Positions 9,530 to 20,120 are shown, counted from the first letter of the stretch. The stretch: 64,000 nucleotides of DNA from Andalucia godoyi (GCA_009859145.1 VRVR01000011.1:74097-138096); one strand, 5' to 3'. Made by a program: numbers and translations. The notes: generated from the letters alone by a model not told the origin.

Positions 9530-9981
9530 ACAAGACAGATGGGTTTCCATTTTTGTACATTCACTCTTACAAATGTCTCCGAAATGACGGTGACGATGAT
9601 GATGAAGGAAAACGAAAAAGTAGAGAAGGAACGAAAATTTTACCCGAAAACGAGCCAGTGGCAGAAAGAAATAATAAAAGACAACAGAAACACCCGCAAC
9701 ACGATCCTTGCAACAGCACAACATCACGTTTCATGAACCTCATTTTTCTGTTTCCAGAGGAGTTTTCTCCTTCTCTCTCCCCTCCATCTCTCTCCCTCTC
9801 TCCCTCTTATCTCCCACACCCCTTCCTTTCTTTCTCTTCATGTCATGGTTCCGCACTTTGCATGCGGAGTGAAATCCAAAAGCCACGACGTTAAAAAAGG
9901 CCGGCGTCTACATCTTCTGTCAAGAATCTACGCATCGTCTTCGCTTCTTCAGCACCCAAAATACGGCAGAGAACAGGGCCC
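9530..9981. other. Convergent 3' region
   Basis: Lies between the exportin-4 and MLF stop codons. It holds a pyrimidine-rich CTCTCTCC tract at about 9770-9840. No gene seen. Confidence 0.6.
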
Positions 9982-11061
9982 TCAGTGCCGACCTGAATAC
10001 GAGTGCGAAGAAGCGGAAGAAAAATTTGCCCCATTTGCATTGCGCCCGGACGATGCAGCGCTGCGATGCGTCACAGAAGAAGCTGGGGAAGAAGATGAAG
10101 ATGTGGAATGCCTAGCGGATGCACTGGAGTGCTGCACCGCATCTGCATCGTTGGGAGCAGGAGACGCATATGTGTACGCCTCAGCATGGTTCGATGAACG
10201 TTGGTGGTGTGAGGCCACTTGGACTTCGTCGTCGTCTTCGATTTCTTCAATGATTGGCACAGATCGACTGGTCAGCGCAGGTCGCGCAGGATCCGACGGA
10301 TCTCCAACGGTGGCAGATAACGGCAGCCTCGCTCTCTTCCCAATGGGTCCCAAACGCTCGTCTGCAGCACGTTGCCACTCCTGATCGAACTGGTCCGCTT
10401 CTTCTTCCCGGACGTTCCGCAGCTCGCGCTTTGTCTGCTCGACCCCGGTTGCATCTCTGGTCTTTTCCACCGCTTGCATCTTGGAGCCCAGTCGGCGCTC
10501 CACTCGCACTTTTTCCTTCCCGGAGGAGTCGCGGACCGTGTGATGCACTTCAGTGACCCCACCAGGTCCCGTCGTGCTTGAAAACGACGCCGAATAATAG
10601 AACCCCTCATGCCCCGAGTTGCGATGTCGATTCCGCTGCTGGTTCACCGTCTGAACATCATCTGGATCTTCAATAATGGGACCGGAATTGGGAGCTCGAC
10701 GCGCATACATACCGTCATTTCCAAACTGTTGTTGCTGGTGCTGGTGCTGGTGCTGGTGCTGGTGCTGGTGCTGGTGCTGGTGCTGGAGAAACGGTCCGGT
10801 ACCCATGAGCTGCGGCATCATCGACATCATGCGAGACGCTCCCATAAACGAGGCAAATGGATCTCGAAAGAACGGATCATCAAAGGGGGCGCTGCTCATG
10901 CCCATGCCCATGCCCATGGGAGGACCAAACATCGACCCTCCAAAGAATGCATCCATTATCGACTGCGGCCGGCGACTCTGACCTGCATTGCCATTGTTAT
11001 TGCCACTGGCGTAGAAGCCGTTGTCGCTGCGATTCTGGCCATTGTAATTGTTGTTGTACAT
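9982..11061 (-). CDS. MLF: Myeloid leukemia factor (MLF) family protein
   Basis: A 359-residue protein. The N-terminal part is Met/Gly/Phe-rich (GGSMFGPPMGMGMGM, DPFFRDPF), as in MLF1/MLF2. A His-Gln repeat encoded by TGGTGC units (10734-10785 on the plus strand) occupies about residues 92-115. The MLF core follows at about 145-240: YYSASFSS, EVHHTVRDSSGKEKVRVERRLG, and the helix RELRNVREEEADQFDQEW. MLF proteins shuttle between nucleus and cytoplasm and act in protein quality control and transcription control. The start is the ATG at 11061; upstream frame is only a CT/GA microsatellite read as codons. The Gln/His expansion is the only oddity. Confidence 0.85.
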   Translation of the reverse strand: MYNNNYNGQNRSDNGFYASGNNNGNAGQSRRPQSIMDAFFGGSMFGPPMGMGMGMSSAPFDDPFFRDPFASFMGASRMMSMMPQLMGTGPFLQHQHQHQHQHQHQHQHQQQQFGNDGMYARRAPNSGPIIEDPDDVQTVNQQRNRHRNSGHEGFYYSASFSSTTGPGGVTEVHHTVRDSSGKEKVRVERRLGSKMQAVEKTRDATGVEQTKRELRNVREEEADQFDQEWQRAADERLGPIGKRARLPLSATVGDPSDPARPALTSRSVPIIEEIEDDDEVQVASHHQRSSNHAEAYTYASPAPNDADAVQHSSASARHSTSSSSSPASSVTHRSAASSGRNANGANFSSASSHSYSGRH

Positions 11062-11397
11062 TCTTTGTCTCTCTCTCTCTCTTTGTCTCTCTCTGTCTGT
11101 CTGTCTTTTCGTATCCAAAGTAACAGCCTCCAAAAAACCCACCTCGAAAATACGAATAACGGGAAGAGAAAGAAAAAGAAAAAGAAAAAGAAAAAGGAAA
11201 GAAAAATTCAGAGCGACGAAAAAAAAACCGAGCATTTTTTATTAAAAGAAAATGGAGTTCAATGGAAATGAATTTTGGGGTGCTTTTGATGGTGACGTAA
11301 TGCTGGACAAAAATGCCCGACAACTACGGTAGGCACACTCTGCCTGTCTGAATTGTTTCACAGAAACGACAAACAGTCAATAAACAGAATGCTTATT
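11062..11397. other. MLF upstream region with microsatellites
   Basis: CT/GT-rich tract at 11069-11106 and AAAGAA units at about 11165-11205. These would lie in the leader or promoter of MLF. Confidence 0.5.
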
Positions 11398-11477
11398 GGT
11401 TATGGTTATGGTTATGGTTATGGTTATGGTTATGGTTATGGTTATGGTTATGGTTATGGTTATGGTTATGGTTATGG
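11398..11477. repeat. Perfect GGTTAT hexamer array (telomere-like)
   Basis: About 13 uninterrupted copies of GGTTAT (ATAACC on the other strand). It lies between the MLF promoter and the 3' end of the tetraspan gene, not at a sequence end. It resembles a telomeric repeat with one changed base (TTATGG versus TTAGGG). Confidence 0.95.
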
Positions 11478-11632
11478 GGATTCTTTAAGATTAGTAAAAT
11501 AAAATATAAAAGAAAAAGAAAAGATAGACTGTTTTAAAATGAAGAAAATAGTAATGATAGGAATAATAATATACAATAAAATAAAAAATAAATGAATGAG
11601 GTAGCGGGTTCAAAACGAGGACTTGCTCACAT

Positions 11633-12601
11633 TCAGATGGATCCGTATCCGCTACCGGATGCTGGTCGGTTTTGATTGGGAGAGACGTGGGCGCTTGGCG
11701 CTTCTGGATCTCCAAAGAGGCCGTCGTCTGGCGAAGCAAACTGGTGGTTTCTGCCTTTTCTTGAGGCGTAGTGCGGAGACGAGTCTGACCCGTCTGCACC
11801 GTCCATGAGCTTCTGCCCGTCTCCCTTACCCGCTTTTCCTTTTGCATTTTCGTCCAGTGGCGAGGGGGATGGCGATGGGGATGAGGCGGAGACGGTTCGC
11901 AGGATCAGAATTGCTGAAATCATGGACAAGATGGAGATGCATCCAGCAAACACGGAAATCACAGTTGCAAGGATAAGGGTCCGGAACCCCTCGCCTGGTC
12001 CCCATGAATAGCCCTGGCCATTGTACGTTTTGGAACCTTGAAATGTGGTCGGGGAAACACAGAACGTGTTGGTCGAGATCGGATCGACATCTGCGCCTGG
12101 AAGTGCACAGATCATGTCGTCGAGCAACTGAGCAGAATAGTGGCCGGCAAGCGAGATGGTCATGATCATTCCAACGAGAACAATGGAAAAGCCAGCGATC
12201 ATCACGAGAATGCACCATCGTGTTGCGACAATGCGGAAGAAGAGAAGTCCGTGAGAGACGAACATCCATCCAATGATCAGAACGGAAATGCATGCCCAGA
12301 GCAAGTTGGTCATATCCTTGGAAAACGTCCTGGCAGAGTCCGCAGCTCCAATATTATCGGTCCATGCATCGGACCAAAACGGAGCTGCAACACACATGTT
12401 GGATCCCGTGTTGGGATCTGTGCTGCATGACTCGAATCCGTTGATGTGGACCGAGATGCTTTGGTTCGGTGATGACAGCTTCCAGTATGGAGTCGATGCA
12501 GAACCTGCAAGCGCAATGAACGTGATCAGATTCAGAACAAGAACAACAATGGACGACACGCGGAAAAACGACGCTTTTCCAATCAAACTCAGAATAACCA
12601 T
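11633..12601 (-). CDS. Tetraspan (claudin/PMP22-like topology) membrane protein
   Basis: A 322-residue protein with four hydrophobic segments near residues 11-35, 98-120, 128-155 and 205-235. The first extracellular loop contains a W and paired Cys residues (PYWKLSS...FESCSTDPNTGSNMC), the general plan of claudin/PMP22/EMP and Sur7-type proteins. A second Cys-containing loop lies between TM3 and TM4. The ~85-residue tail is hydrophilic and Ser/Pro-rich, starting with SPSPSPSP. The ATG at 12601 gives a short cytosolic N-terminus. The exact claudin signature (W-GLW-C-C) is not present, so I give topology only. It may organise membrane domains; this is inference. Confidence 0.6.
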   Translation of the reverse strand: MVILSLIGKASFFRVSSIVVLVLNLITFIALAGSASTPYWKLSSPNQSISVHINGFESCSTDPNTGSNMCVAAPFWSDAWTDNIGAADSARTFSKDMTNLLWACISVLIIGWMFVSHGLLFFRIVATRWCILVMIAGFSIVLVGMIMTISLAGHYSAQLLDDMICALPGADVDPISTNTFCVSPTTFQGSKTYNGQGYSWGPGEGFRTLILATVISVFAGCISILSMISAILILRTVSASSPSPSPSPLDENAKGKAGKGDGQKLMDGADGSDSSPHYASRKGRNHQFASPDDGLFGDPEAPSAHVSPNQNRPASGSGYGSI

Positions 12602-13364
12602 GATTTACTTGGCTGTCGACGCTGCTGATCTCGAACGTTGGGTGTTTTAGGGGTTTTCGAGAGCGAGTGGGATTTCGGACAAGCCTTGATGTGATTGCTC
12701 TTCTTTGTGCGTGTATGTGTGTGTGTAAAAAAGAGAGAGAGAGCAGAGAGAGAGCAGAGAGAATCCCAAATAGATCCTGGTCAGGTGTTAGGCGTTGAGG
12801 CGGAGACCCGGTCCGGCAATCCATGCTGAAAAGTGATGTGTCGGCGTTTGGCGGAAGCGGGACTTGAATGCGCAAACAGCAGGCGGACATGTCGCAAGTC
12901 GCAAGTCGCAAGTCAAGGGGGGGGGGGGGGGGAAAGACTCGTTGGTGAACCTGCGCCGCAGAAAGCACACACGATTTTACATGATATGAACTGCTTTCCC
13001 AAATTCACGCAGCAAAAAAATGGATTGGAGAAGAGAACACGTTGCACATGAAATCTTTCCACACCGAGCAGCGGAGGGTGCTGACTGCTGAGCCTGTTCA
13101 TCGTATCAACGAAGGCAACCTGCGGCCTGTAGATTAATACTCTATAGAACACTGCGCATCTTGGTACAATCCGAGCGGTTTCTGAAAAGCAATGCTTGCA
13201 CAGCAAATCGACGAAACACCGAACTCATGGTAAGAAAAAGAGCTAAGAAAAGCATGTTGAAGACCACATCTGCTGTCTCCGCTTCGTTGTTCAAAAAAGA
13301 AAGAACATCACAGAACAGAACAGAACAGAACAGGGCTGCAGGATCGACGCTGTATCCACGTTGA
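12602..13364. other. Intergenic with short repeats and a G-run
   Basis: Upstream of the tetraspan gene. It contains GT-rich and AGAGAG tracts near 12712-12760, three GTCGCAA units at 12891-12914 followed by a G16 run at 12917-12932, and five CAGAA units at 13311-13334. No gene seen. Confidence 0.6.
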
Positions 13365-14782
13365 TTAGCCGTGGCTCTGCTCAATCAAGACAATGCTGCC
13401 AATGATGAAGGACGATCCGACCAACCGCAGCAGCAAATTCGGCCAATAGAACATGGTCTTCTTTTCGTGCTCCGATGTCTGAATCCACTTTGGCAACAGC
13501 AAGACGAGAACCAAGGATCCTATCCAGGAGATAACGATGCGAAACAGCGTCAACTGCAGATACACCTTATTCATGTCGTACCACACCGCGAGATAAAAGT
13601 AGATGATCGCCCGTCCATTGATGAACAACCGGTACAGGAACGACTCGACGATCCTCATTTCCTGCCACATTTTCACAAAAGATTCGTCGAGAGACATTTG
13701 TTTGTCTTCGGGAAGCTCAAACAATCTGCGAACAGGAGAAACGTAATCCAAAATGAAAAGAAATGGAACAATAAAGACCGGCAACATTCCTTGATCCAGC
13801 GACGTGTACCCAAACACATTCTGGTGGTAAGTGTCGTTGAAGTACTTCATGGCAACAAACCACATTGCATATGTGAACGACAAGACGAGGAAAGGAAGCA
13901 GAATGCCAATCGCAGACCACGCAATCGTTCTCCAGTTTGGACGATCCTTGTACTCGACTGTCTTTGCCGACCCTTCTCCATTGATGGTCGAATCGCTGGG
14001 ATGGCCAAGCAAGGCGGAATGCTCCTTGGCATTGATACGCACGAGTTCGGTGTGTCTCGGTCGAGCAGAAAGCTTCTTGGGAATCTCTGCAATGCAGAAG
14101 AAGGATCCAATGATCCCCAATGCAATCACTGTGGCAGAATTTGTGGATCCGCCATCAATCCCAAAGACGGAACACAGCGGTTTAACAAGAAATGCAGAAA
14201 ACAAAGATGCCAACACAAGAAACACAAGAGCGAGCGGTTGCTGATACATGGCTGCCTCGCCCATATAATACAGCAATCCCAGGCACCCGTTCAGCAGCAG
14301 CTGTGGATGCAAACCGATTCCATTCATCATCGTACCAGGCCCCTGTCGCCTACATTCAATCTATGTAAATGCGGGATCACCGAAAAGCGGGAAAGCACAG
14401 CGGCACAGAGTTGTTAGATCAACGCTTTCTCTGCAAGTCAAAAACTGATAACTGAAAAATAACAAAAAAAGGCAAATTGAAGGAAACATACAACATCGCA
14501 AGAAGACGCTGAACAGTGGCGATCTTCGCCCAGAACATCGATTTCGTAGTAGCAGGTAATGGACTTTCCTGAGACGTATACTGGGGCAACGACATCTCTT
14601 GGAAAAGCAATCTGTGCAATGCCGAGAATAACTGCAATCTGAAGTGACGAAACAATTGCCAGATCCAGCATGAAGCGGCGTCGAGAGCCCTTGTGATGAA
14701 CTCGCGCAACGCGTTGGCCGAACGCATCTCCAATAACCGAAAGCACTTGCGCAACAAGAATGATACCAAGACTGGAACTCAT
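13365..14782 (-). CDS. Polytopic membrane protein, about ten TM segments (two exons)
   Basis: Exon 1 is 14782-14492 (97 codons), intron 14491-14343 (149 nt, GTATGT...ACAG, with a CTAAC branch-like site near 14416), exon 2 14342-13365. The join is phase 0 and gives 422 residues. It fuses two TM segments from exon 1 with about eight from exon 2. The splice junction falls in a Cys-bearing loop (CYYEIDVLGEDRHC...). Even spacing of about ten helices recalls the drug/metabolite transporter superfamily, but no EamA or nucleotide-sugar motif is recognised. A large hydrophilic loop separates the halves. Alternative: two separate genes, the first ending soon after an earlier CAG acceptor; I think this less likely because the exon 1 product would be a truncated two-TM fragment. 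Confidence 0.55.
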
Positions 14783-15040
14783 TTTTTCATATCGAAAAAC
14801 AGCCGTCACAAATCACAGGAAAGAAAATATTAATCAAAAGAAGGAAGAAATGGAAGAAATGGAAGAAATGGAAGAAGACAGACAAACAACTTCCTATTGA
14901 AGAGGCTTTGCATTTTCGCGGGTCACAACGGGAAGCTGCAACGTCCCTACTCCATCTTTCGTTAATCCTTGATCGTTTTTTTAAAGCTTTGGATTAATGT
15001 TTTTCCTCTGATTTTTCTTCTTCTTTAAAAAGTAAATTAT

Positions 15041-15703
15041 TTAATGAAAGACATAGGTGGCGACCGTGTGATGACTGGATGTCAGACTGACGACAAGCGG
15101 GGACGATGCAATAACAGTGTCGACACACGACTGGACCAGTGTGGACGCAACTGCTCTGCTTGACAAGAACGAAATGGCCGGAAGAAACCAGTCTCCAGAA
15201 TGTGCTCCGCTTTGGAAGCTGAGTGGATTGCTCTTATAAAAGAACATTACGCAAGGGTCGTTCTCAGGAAGCCCATATCGCTTCACGAAATTCCCGCATG
15301 CTGAGCTGAGCGCACGAAGACACCGAATTCCACTCAGTCGAATCGGACTCTTTCCTGCATGATCCACTGTTTTTTGCACAACGCCCCTGTACTCGACCTC
15401 CTTTTTCAACCTGGAACAAGCGGAAGTAGTCGCTTTAGGAGAAGGAGAAGAAGAGGTGGCGGTGAAGCCATACAGGCTTTTCCAAGCGGCGCAAAGATTG
15501 TTTTCAAACATGTCATCCAATTCTAATGCTTGAGGATGGCACGGAGAAGGTACAAACAAGACACATACAAGCTGCGTTTCGGACCATATCAGCTGCGTGA
15601 GCTGCTTCTCGACAGTATACCATGAAGATGCAGAAGACGATGGGTGTTTCTCTTGCTGAATTGCAAGACGCAGTGATAGCGGATTCCAAGAAGAATCTAT
15701 CAT
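15041..15703 (-). CDS. Orphan protein of 220 residues
   Basis: The ATG at 15703 gives 220 residues starting MIDSSWNPLSLRLAIQQ. The frame stays open another 43 codons upstream without an ATG, so a short 5' exon is possible. A Ser/Pro/Lys-rich linker divides two folded-looking parts: residues ~1-80 (hydrophobic strand QLVCVLFVPSPCH) and ~110-220 (helix CLRALSSACGNFVKRYGL, strand PCVMFFYKSN, and C-terminal strands LVVSLTSSHHTVATYVF). No TM segment or signal peptide is visible. I do not recognise a family. Confidence 0.45.
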   Translation of the reverse strand: MIDSSWNPLSLRLAIQQEKHPSSSASSWYTVEKQLTQLIWSETQLVCVLFVPSPCHPQALELDDMFENNLCAAWKSLYGFTATSSSPSPKATTSACSRLKKEVEYRGVVQKTVDHAGKSPIRLSGIRCLRALSSACGNFVKRYGLPENDPCVMFFYKSNPLSFQSGAHSGDWFLPAISFLSSRAVASTLVQSCVDTVIASSPLVVSLTSSHHTVATYVFH

Positions 15704-16296
15704 GTTTTTTTGCTTTAAATAATACGCCTTTTCCTCTTTTCGGTTGTGCTTTTGGGCAAAGATAGGAAGACCAGTGGATTGGTTGAATTGCAATTGCAAT
15801 CTCAGACGGAGACGGGAACGGGCGAAGGACAACGCATCGGGAATTTTGCGGGGTCATTTCCAAATGCAGTGCAGAAGCGTTGGTAGAAAATACTCTGGAA
15901 AAAGGAGTTGAGTTTCAGTTGAGGACCACTATGTTTTACATCGCAGTCCTCAGCAGGACACACTTTTTTTATTTATTATTTCTTTGTCGTTTTCTGAATG
16001 AACCTTTTTTTCTTTTTTTTTCTTTCTTTTTCTTCTCCTTTCTTTCTCTGGTGCTCCATCGCCTCCTTCCTCCTCTTCCTCTCGTTTTCATTCTTGCAGA
16101 CAAGAGAAGAGTATCACAAAAACACAAACATATATAAGATGAAGGGTGGACACCAGTGGGAAAGAGAACTCCTCGACCTCGACCGCAGTCACAACAGAGA
16201 TGGTGATGATGATGCTCAGTTTCAGTTTCAGTTTCAGTTTCACAACAGATCGTGCGGAGGAAGGGAGAGGCAGCTCTTTCTTCCATAGTGCTTGTC
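15704..16296. other. Intergenic, T-rich, with TTTCAG array
   Basis: A T/C-rich tract covers 15961-16100 and about four TTTCAG units lie at 16216-16242. It separates the orphan gene from the MYB 3' end. No gene seen. Confidence 0.5.
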
Positions 16297-17946
16297 TTAT
16301 TGGTGTTTGCCGGTGGTATCGAGGGCCGCAAGCAGAATGGACGTATCCTTTTGCGCACCAGCTTGTGAAGTAGAGCCGGCTCCCTCGGGCATTTGGACTT
16401 CGTGGTCATGCGCCTGCTGCAAAAGCGTGCTCGAGAAGACAGTCTGTGACGAACCGATAAAGAACTCGATCGACGCAAGCGCAACGACGTCGTTCTCCTT
16501 ATCGGCAACAAAGAAATTGAACACGGTGCATGCCCGTGCATATCGTGGATCGTCAATCAACAGCGTTGCTCTGTCCTTGCTTTCTGCAACGGAAAGCATC
16601 TCGTCTGTCAGCTCGAATCCAATATCTGCATACGCCGTCGCAACTCGTGAATCCGGGATGTTCTGCAACTCAAAATCAAGAGTGAATAAATGGATCGTTC
16701 CTCGTCGACCAAAGTATGCCAGAGGCTGTCCGGCTTTGTCCGAAATGGCGACAAGATATCCTGGCCCATGCCCCTTTGCAGTTGCATGACCAATTCCGAA
16801 AACCGTGTTTCGGAGAAGAACCGATGCGACCGTCTGTCCATTCGATCCGCACACTTCTATTCGCAGCTTTCCGGTTGAGAAACGGACATCTCGAGCGAGA
16901 TCATGGGCCGTGAACAACGATCCACCGCCGTCGCCACCAATCAACTGTGCACCAACAACCTTTGCAGGCGGCATGAAGCAGCCCTCCAGCCTCTCATTTT
17001 GGTTTCCTGGTTTGAGCGTTGTGTCGATTCCCACAATCGGAGTCGCAGGCTTTATGCGCTTCTTCAGATTGGAATTCCAGTGGTTCTTGATGAGATTGTC
17101 CGGGCGTCCTGGGAGCAGCTTGGCAATCTCCGCCCATTTGTTTCCAATGCGCGCTTGTGCTTCGATGATGATTGCATCTTCCTCTGCAGAAAACGGAGCT
17201 TTGTTCAGACCAGGGTCCAAATGGTTGATCCAGCGCTCGCGGCACTGCTTGCCTTGTCGATGGGTGGGCATTTCTTCTGCAATTTTCGTCCACGACCGTC
17301 CATACTTTTGCACCAGCGAGAACAGCATCACGTCTTCTTCCTGCGTCCACTTCTGCGATGCGGAGATCCCAGACATGTTCACTCCAGATGCATTGCCGCC
17401 AGTCATGTTCATGTCATCATCGTCGTTATCATCATCGTCGTTATCGTCCCCGCCATCATGCTGCTGCTGCTGCTGCTGGTGATGGTGATGGTGGAGGTGT
17501 GGCAGCCCCGAATGTTGGTGATGATGCACATCATCGTCGTCGGACACGGACGGAACTACATTCGGCCCATCTTTCGAACCCCCAGATGCAGAGGCGGGGT
17601 GACCATTGCTCGCATTCGCATGGGAAGACCTCGATGGGATTGCATGTCCAATTTCTGGTTGATGACCAGCCTGTGGCCCCGATGGCAACAACGACGACGA
17701 AGACGAAGACGAGGAAGAACCAGAAGAAGAGGAGGCGGAAGCAGAAGAAGGAGCGTCTAAACCTGAAGAGTTTGGAATTGAAGAGGAAGAAGAAGAGGTG
17801 GTATTCGAAGGACCGGAAACAGAAGGAACTGTCATTCCTTCCACATAGTCGGAAGATGCCAATTCATCGGAAACCGATGCCGAGCCACCTCGAGTGCGTT
17901 TGGCTGGCCGCTCAAATGCAGAGCTGGAACTGGTTGAATCCTGCAT
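16297..17946 (-). CDS. R2R3-type MYB transcription factor with novel C-terminal domain
   Basis: A 549-residue protein. Residues 1-200 are disordered (poly-Ser, His/Gln and Asp runs). Two MYB repeats follow at about 205-310. Repeat 1 has WTQEED..W....M..R...QCRERW and repeat 2 has [27 protein letters not shown], with the tryptophan spacing of c-Myb R2R3; the first Trp of repeat 2 is replaced by Phe, as is common. A further ~200 residues ([52 protein letters not shown]) look folded but match nothing I know. Expected to bind C/TAACNG-type DNA sites in the nucleus. The ATG at 17946 is used; a CAG overlapping the start could alternatively be a 3' splice site. Confidence 0.85.
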   Translation of the reverse strand: MQDSTSSSSAFERPAKRTRGGSASVSDELASSDYVEGMTVPSVSGPSNTTSSSSSSIPNSSGLDAPSSASASSSSGSSSSSSSSSLLPSGPQAGHQPEIGHAIPSRSSHANASNGHPASASGGSKDGPNVVPSVSDDDDVHHHQHSGLPHLHHHHHQQQQQQHDGGDDNDDDDNDDDDMNMTGGNASGVNMSGISASQKWTQEEDVMLFSLVQKYGRSWTKIAEEMPTHRQGKQCRERWINHLDPGLNKAPFSAEEDAIIIEAQARIGNKWAEIAKLLPGRPDNLIKNHWNSNLKKRIKPATPIVGIDTTLKPGNQNERLEGCFMPPAKVVGAQLIGGDGGGSLFTAHDLARDVRFSTGKLRIEVCGSNGQTVASVLLRNTVFGIGHATAKGHGPGYLVAISDKAGQPLAYFGRRGTIHLFTLDFELQNIPDSRVATAYADIGFELTDEMLSVAESKDRATLLIDDPRYARACTVFNFFVADKENDVVALASIEFFIGSSQTVFSSTLLQQAHDHEVQMPEGAGSTSQAGAQKDTSILLAALDTTGKHQ

Positions 17947-18482
17947 GCAAAATCGTGAAAAACAGAATATGTGAGCTCGATGATAAGACGAAGAAGAAAT
18001 ATCTTGGCAGAAAAGTGACAAAAGAGAGGGAGAGAGGAAGTCGATTTAATAATAACAATAAAAAAAAAGGAGGGAAACGAAAATGGGCGGGCGTAGTGAC
18101 TTGCAGAAATGCGACTGTTGTGGGTTTTTGGGCTTGTTTTTCCTCGGGGCCAAACGGTCTACGATTAGCGGCTAACCACCAGGTGTGCGTAAACACTTGA
18201 CGACGGAATGACTCATGTCAGCCCGCAGACTTGCACGGGTACAGCAGTCGGTCAATTGAACAGTCGACTGTTTGGACTGACGACTGACGAGTCACGGGTC
18301 ACGACAGACCTACAGCGGGAAAAGAAAAACAAAAAAGGGAAAAAAGAGAACGTGTAGTTTTTTTTTCTTTTTTCTTGTTTTGGTTTGTTTTTGTGGGTTG
18401 TTGTTCAACAAACGATTGGGAGTTGGGATAGGCTCTTCGCGAGAAAATCTTCAAAAGCACCGACCGATTGCCGTTGGTTGTT
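17947..18482. other. MYB promoter region with dyad-symmetric cluster
   Basis: Contains a TGACTCA bZIP-type site near 18209, a perfect 14-bp palindrome AACAGTCGACTGTT at 18259-18272, and CTGTTG (CNGTTR, a MYB-type site) near 18116. No gene seen. Confidence 0.5.
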
Positions 18483-20120
18483 TTACAAGAGTCTGGCAGA
18501 AGATGCTGTGTAGGCAGCCATGACTTCGTCTTGGATAAACGACTGCGAGTTGTGAATCGTGTTGCCTCCGAGCAAAATCGAGCAACCCGGATTGGATGAT
18601 TCAAGCCTCTTCAGAGCGGCTGCCTCCTCGTATGTTGCGCCTCCGACAATAAAAACAATGATTTCCGAATACTTGTCCTTGGCCAGGGTATGGCCCACCG
18701 CATACGGGAAGGCGGTGTCCTTGAGCTTGCTCTTGATGGCCTGCTCAACAACGCTGACCACCAGTGGTTCATGTTGGGTATACACATTCTCAACACCCTT
18801 GACATTTCTCTTCATGGAGGTCTTGAACGAGGACAAGATGTTCTTGGTTCCAAACAAATCGCCGTTCTTCACAGACAGCGCCGCATAGTTGATGATCTCG
18901 GTGATGACCTGGAGTTCTGCAGCTGACACTCCGTTCTGCGCCAACAAATCCATAAACTGGGATGTTTGGTTCCTGGAATCCCGCTGGTATCGCAACGTGT
19001 ACAGCAACACGAGCTTCAGCCTGTCGAAGTTGTCCGTCCGGGAAGAGTCCAATGCATCACGGACTCTTCTCACGGCGGTGGAATGATCTTCTTGACATGC
19101 GAGATCCTGCTCAATTGCAGAAATATCAAACAAGTTTCGATGCCCCACAATCTTGTTCAGTTCCGACATGATCGTCACATGCTTGTGTACCATAGAAGCC
19201 TTTGTCTTCAAATCCGGCATGCGCGACACCATCGCCTGGATGTCCTCCACAGTTTCCAGCCGTGAAGTAGCTTGTGTTGTTTCCTGGTGTTCCATCACAA
19301 GCTGCCGGACTGCATCTCCCAAATCACCAAAGTTGTCAAACATGTGCTGCTTGAAAAACGAATCAAGCGTCTCCGACACGACAAACTCGTCTTCCTCAAT
19401 CTTGATTCTGTTGTGATTGATCCCCACCAATTCATGAGCCATTGCCTGATAGAACCACTGATTCAACAGCGGCGTCACGGGGTCTTCTCGGCGATCCAGA
19501 ATAAGCAACAGCGGAGTTCTAGAAGCGCGGAAGTCAAACAGTGAGGCTTCCTGGTCCATCCGCAACGTAAGCTCCGTCGCCAGGCCTTGCGCAAGACTGG
19601 ATCCTTTTGAATATCGCACGTGCGGCCGCTTTTTCAGCCCCAGAAGCGCAGCAACAAGCCCATCAGCCATGGAAGTAATCGCGGTGTTCGCCTGGCCGAG
19701 AGAGAACAACTGCCCATTGATCGCGTAAATATCGGCAAAATACTCGTGGACCTCCTTGACAGCTTGGTGCTCTGCATCCGACTCGGCAAGCTGTGAAAGC
19801 AGATTTTGGGAAAGCATGTTTGAAAAGAAGAGGTGATAGGATGCAAACTTCGGCGGACCGGAAAGAGTCGATGTCAACACGGAAATGTTTCGAGAAGTCG
19901 GTCTGCAGAACACCAGCGCTGCACAATGCAGCATTGGCTCACGCTCCGCCAAGGCCTCGAGTTTTCCAATCAGAAACACCTCCTTGGATAAAATGTCATT
20001 GAACGAATACGTCATTCCGACAATCACAGACGTCTCCTCATCGAGAATGATTGCTTTTGGACCACTCACTTGGTTCACAAGCCTGTCCACAAAGCTGCGA
20101 ATCGTAGCCACTATATCCAT
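18483..20120 (-). CDS. VPS45: VPS45, Sec1/Munc18 family vesicle fusion protein
   Basis: A 545-residue protein, close to the usual ~570. Family signatures span the full length: near residue 205 PLLLILDRREDPVTPLLNQW, then YQAMAHELVGINHNRI; mid-protein TIMSELNKIVGHRNLFDISAIEQDLACQ; near residue 455 KGVENVYTQHEPLV; and near the C-terminus IIVFIVGGATYEEAAAL and SCSILLGGN. Together these distinguish VPS45 from VPS33 and SLY1. VPS45 binds Tlg2/syntaxin-16-type SNAREs for transport into early endosomes and TGN recycling. The start is the ATG at 20120, which begins MDIVATIRSFVDRLV. It is divergent from MAF1. No missing regions. Confidence 0.93.
   Translation of the reverse strand: MDIVATIRSFVDRLVNQVSGPKAIILDEETSVIVGMTYSFNDILSKEVFLIGKLEALAEREPMLHCAALVFCRPTSRNISVLTSTLSGPPKFASYHLFFSNMLSQNLLSQLAESDAEHQAVKEVHEYFADIYAINGQLFSLGQANTAITSMADGLVAALLGLKKRPHVRYSKGSSLAQGLATELTLRMDQEASLFDFRASRTPLLLILDRREDPVTPLLNQWFYQAMAHELVGINHNRIKIEEDEFVVSETLDSFFKQHMFDNFGDLGDAVRQLVMEHQETTQATSRLETVEDIQAMVSRMPDLKTKASMVHKHVTIMSELNKIVGHRNLFDISAIEQDLACQEDHSTAVRRVRDALDSSRTDNFDRLKLVLLYTLRYQRDSRNQTSQFMDLLAQNGVSAAELQVITEIINYAALSVKNGDLFGTKNILSSFKTSMKRNVKGVENVYTQHEPLVVSVVEQAIKSKLKDTAFPYAVGHTLAKDKYSEIIVFIVGGATYEEAAALKRLESSNPGCSILLGGNTIHNSQSFIQDEVMAAYTASSARLL

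Noticed and set aside
11398-11477. GGTTAT array as CRISPR repeat or coding tandem
   Set aside because: Six-base units without spacers; a microsatellite or telomere-like array.
13371-14417. Plus-strand frame of 348 codons antisense to the polytopic membrane protein
   Set aside because: Antisense shadow rich in His/Gln/Arg; the minus strand has the TM pattern.
14419-14491. Short alternative intron ending at TTGCAG (14435) in the membrane-protein gene
   Set aside because: It gives an almost immediate stop and a two-TM stub; the longer intron joins the ten-TM protein in frame.
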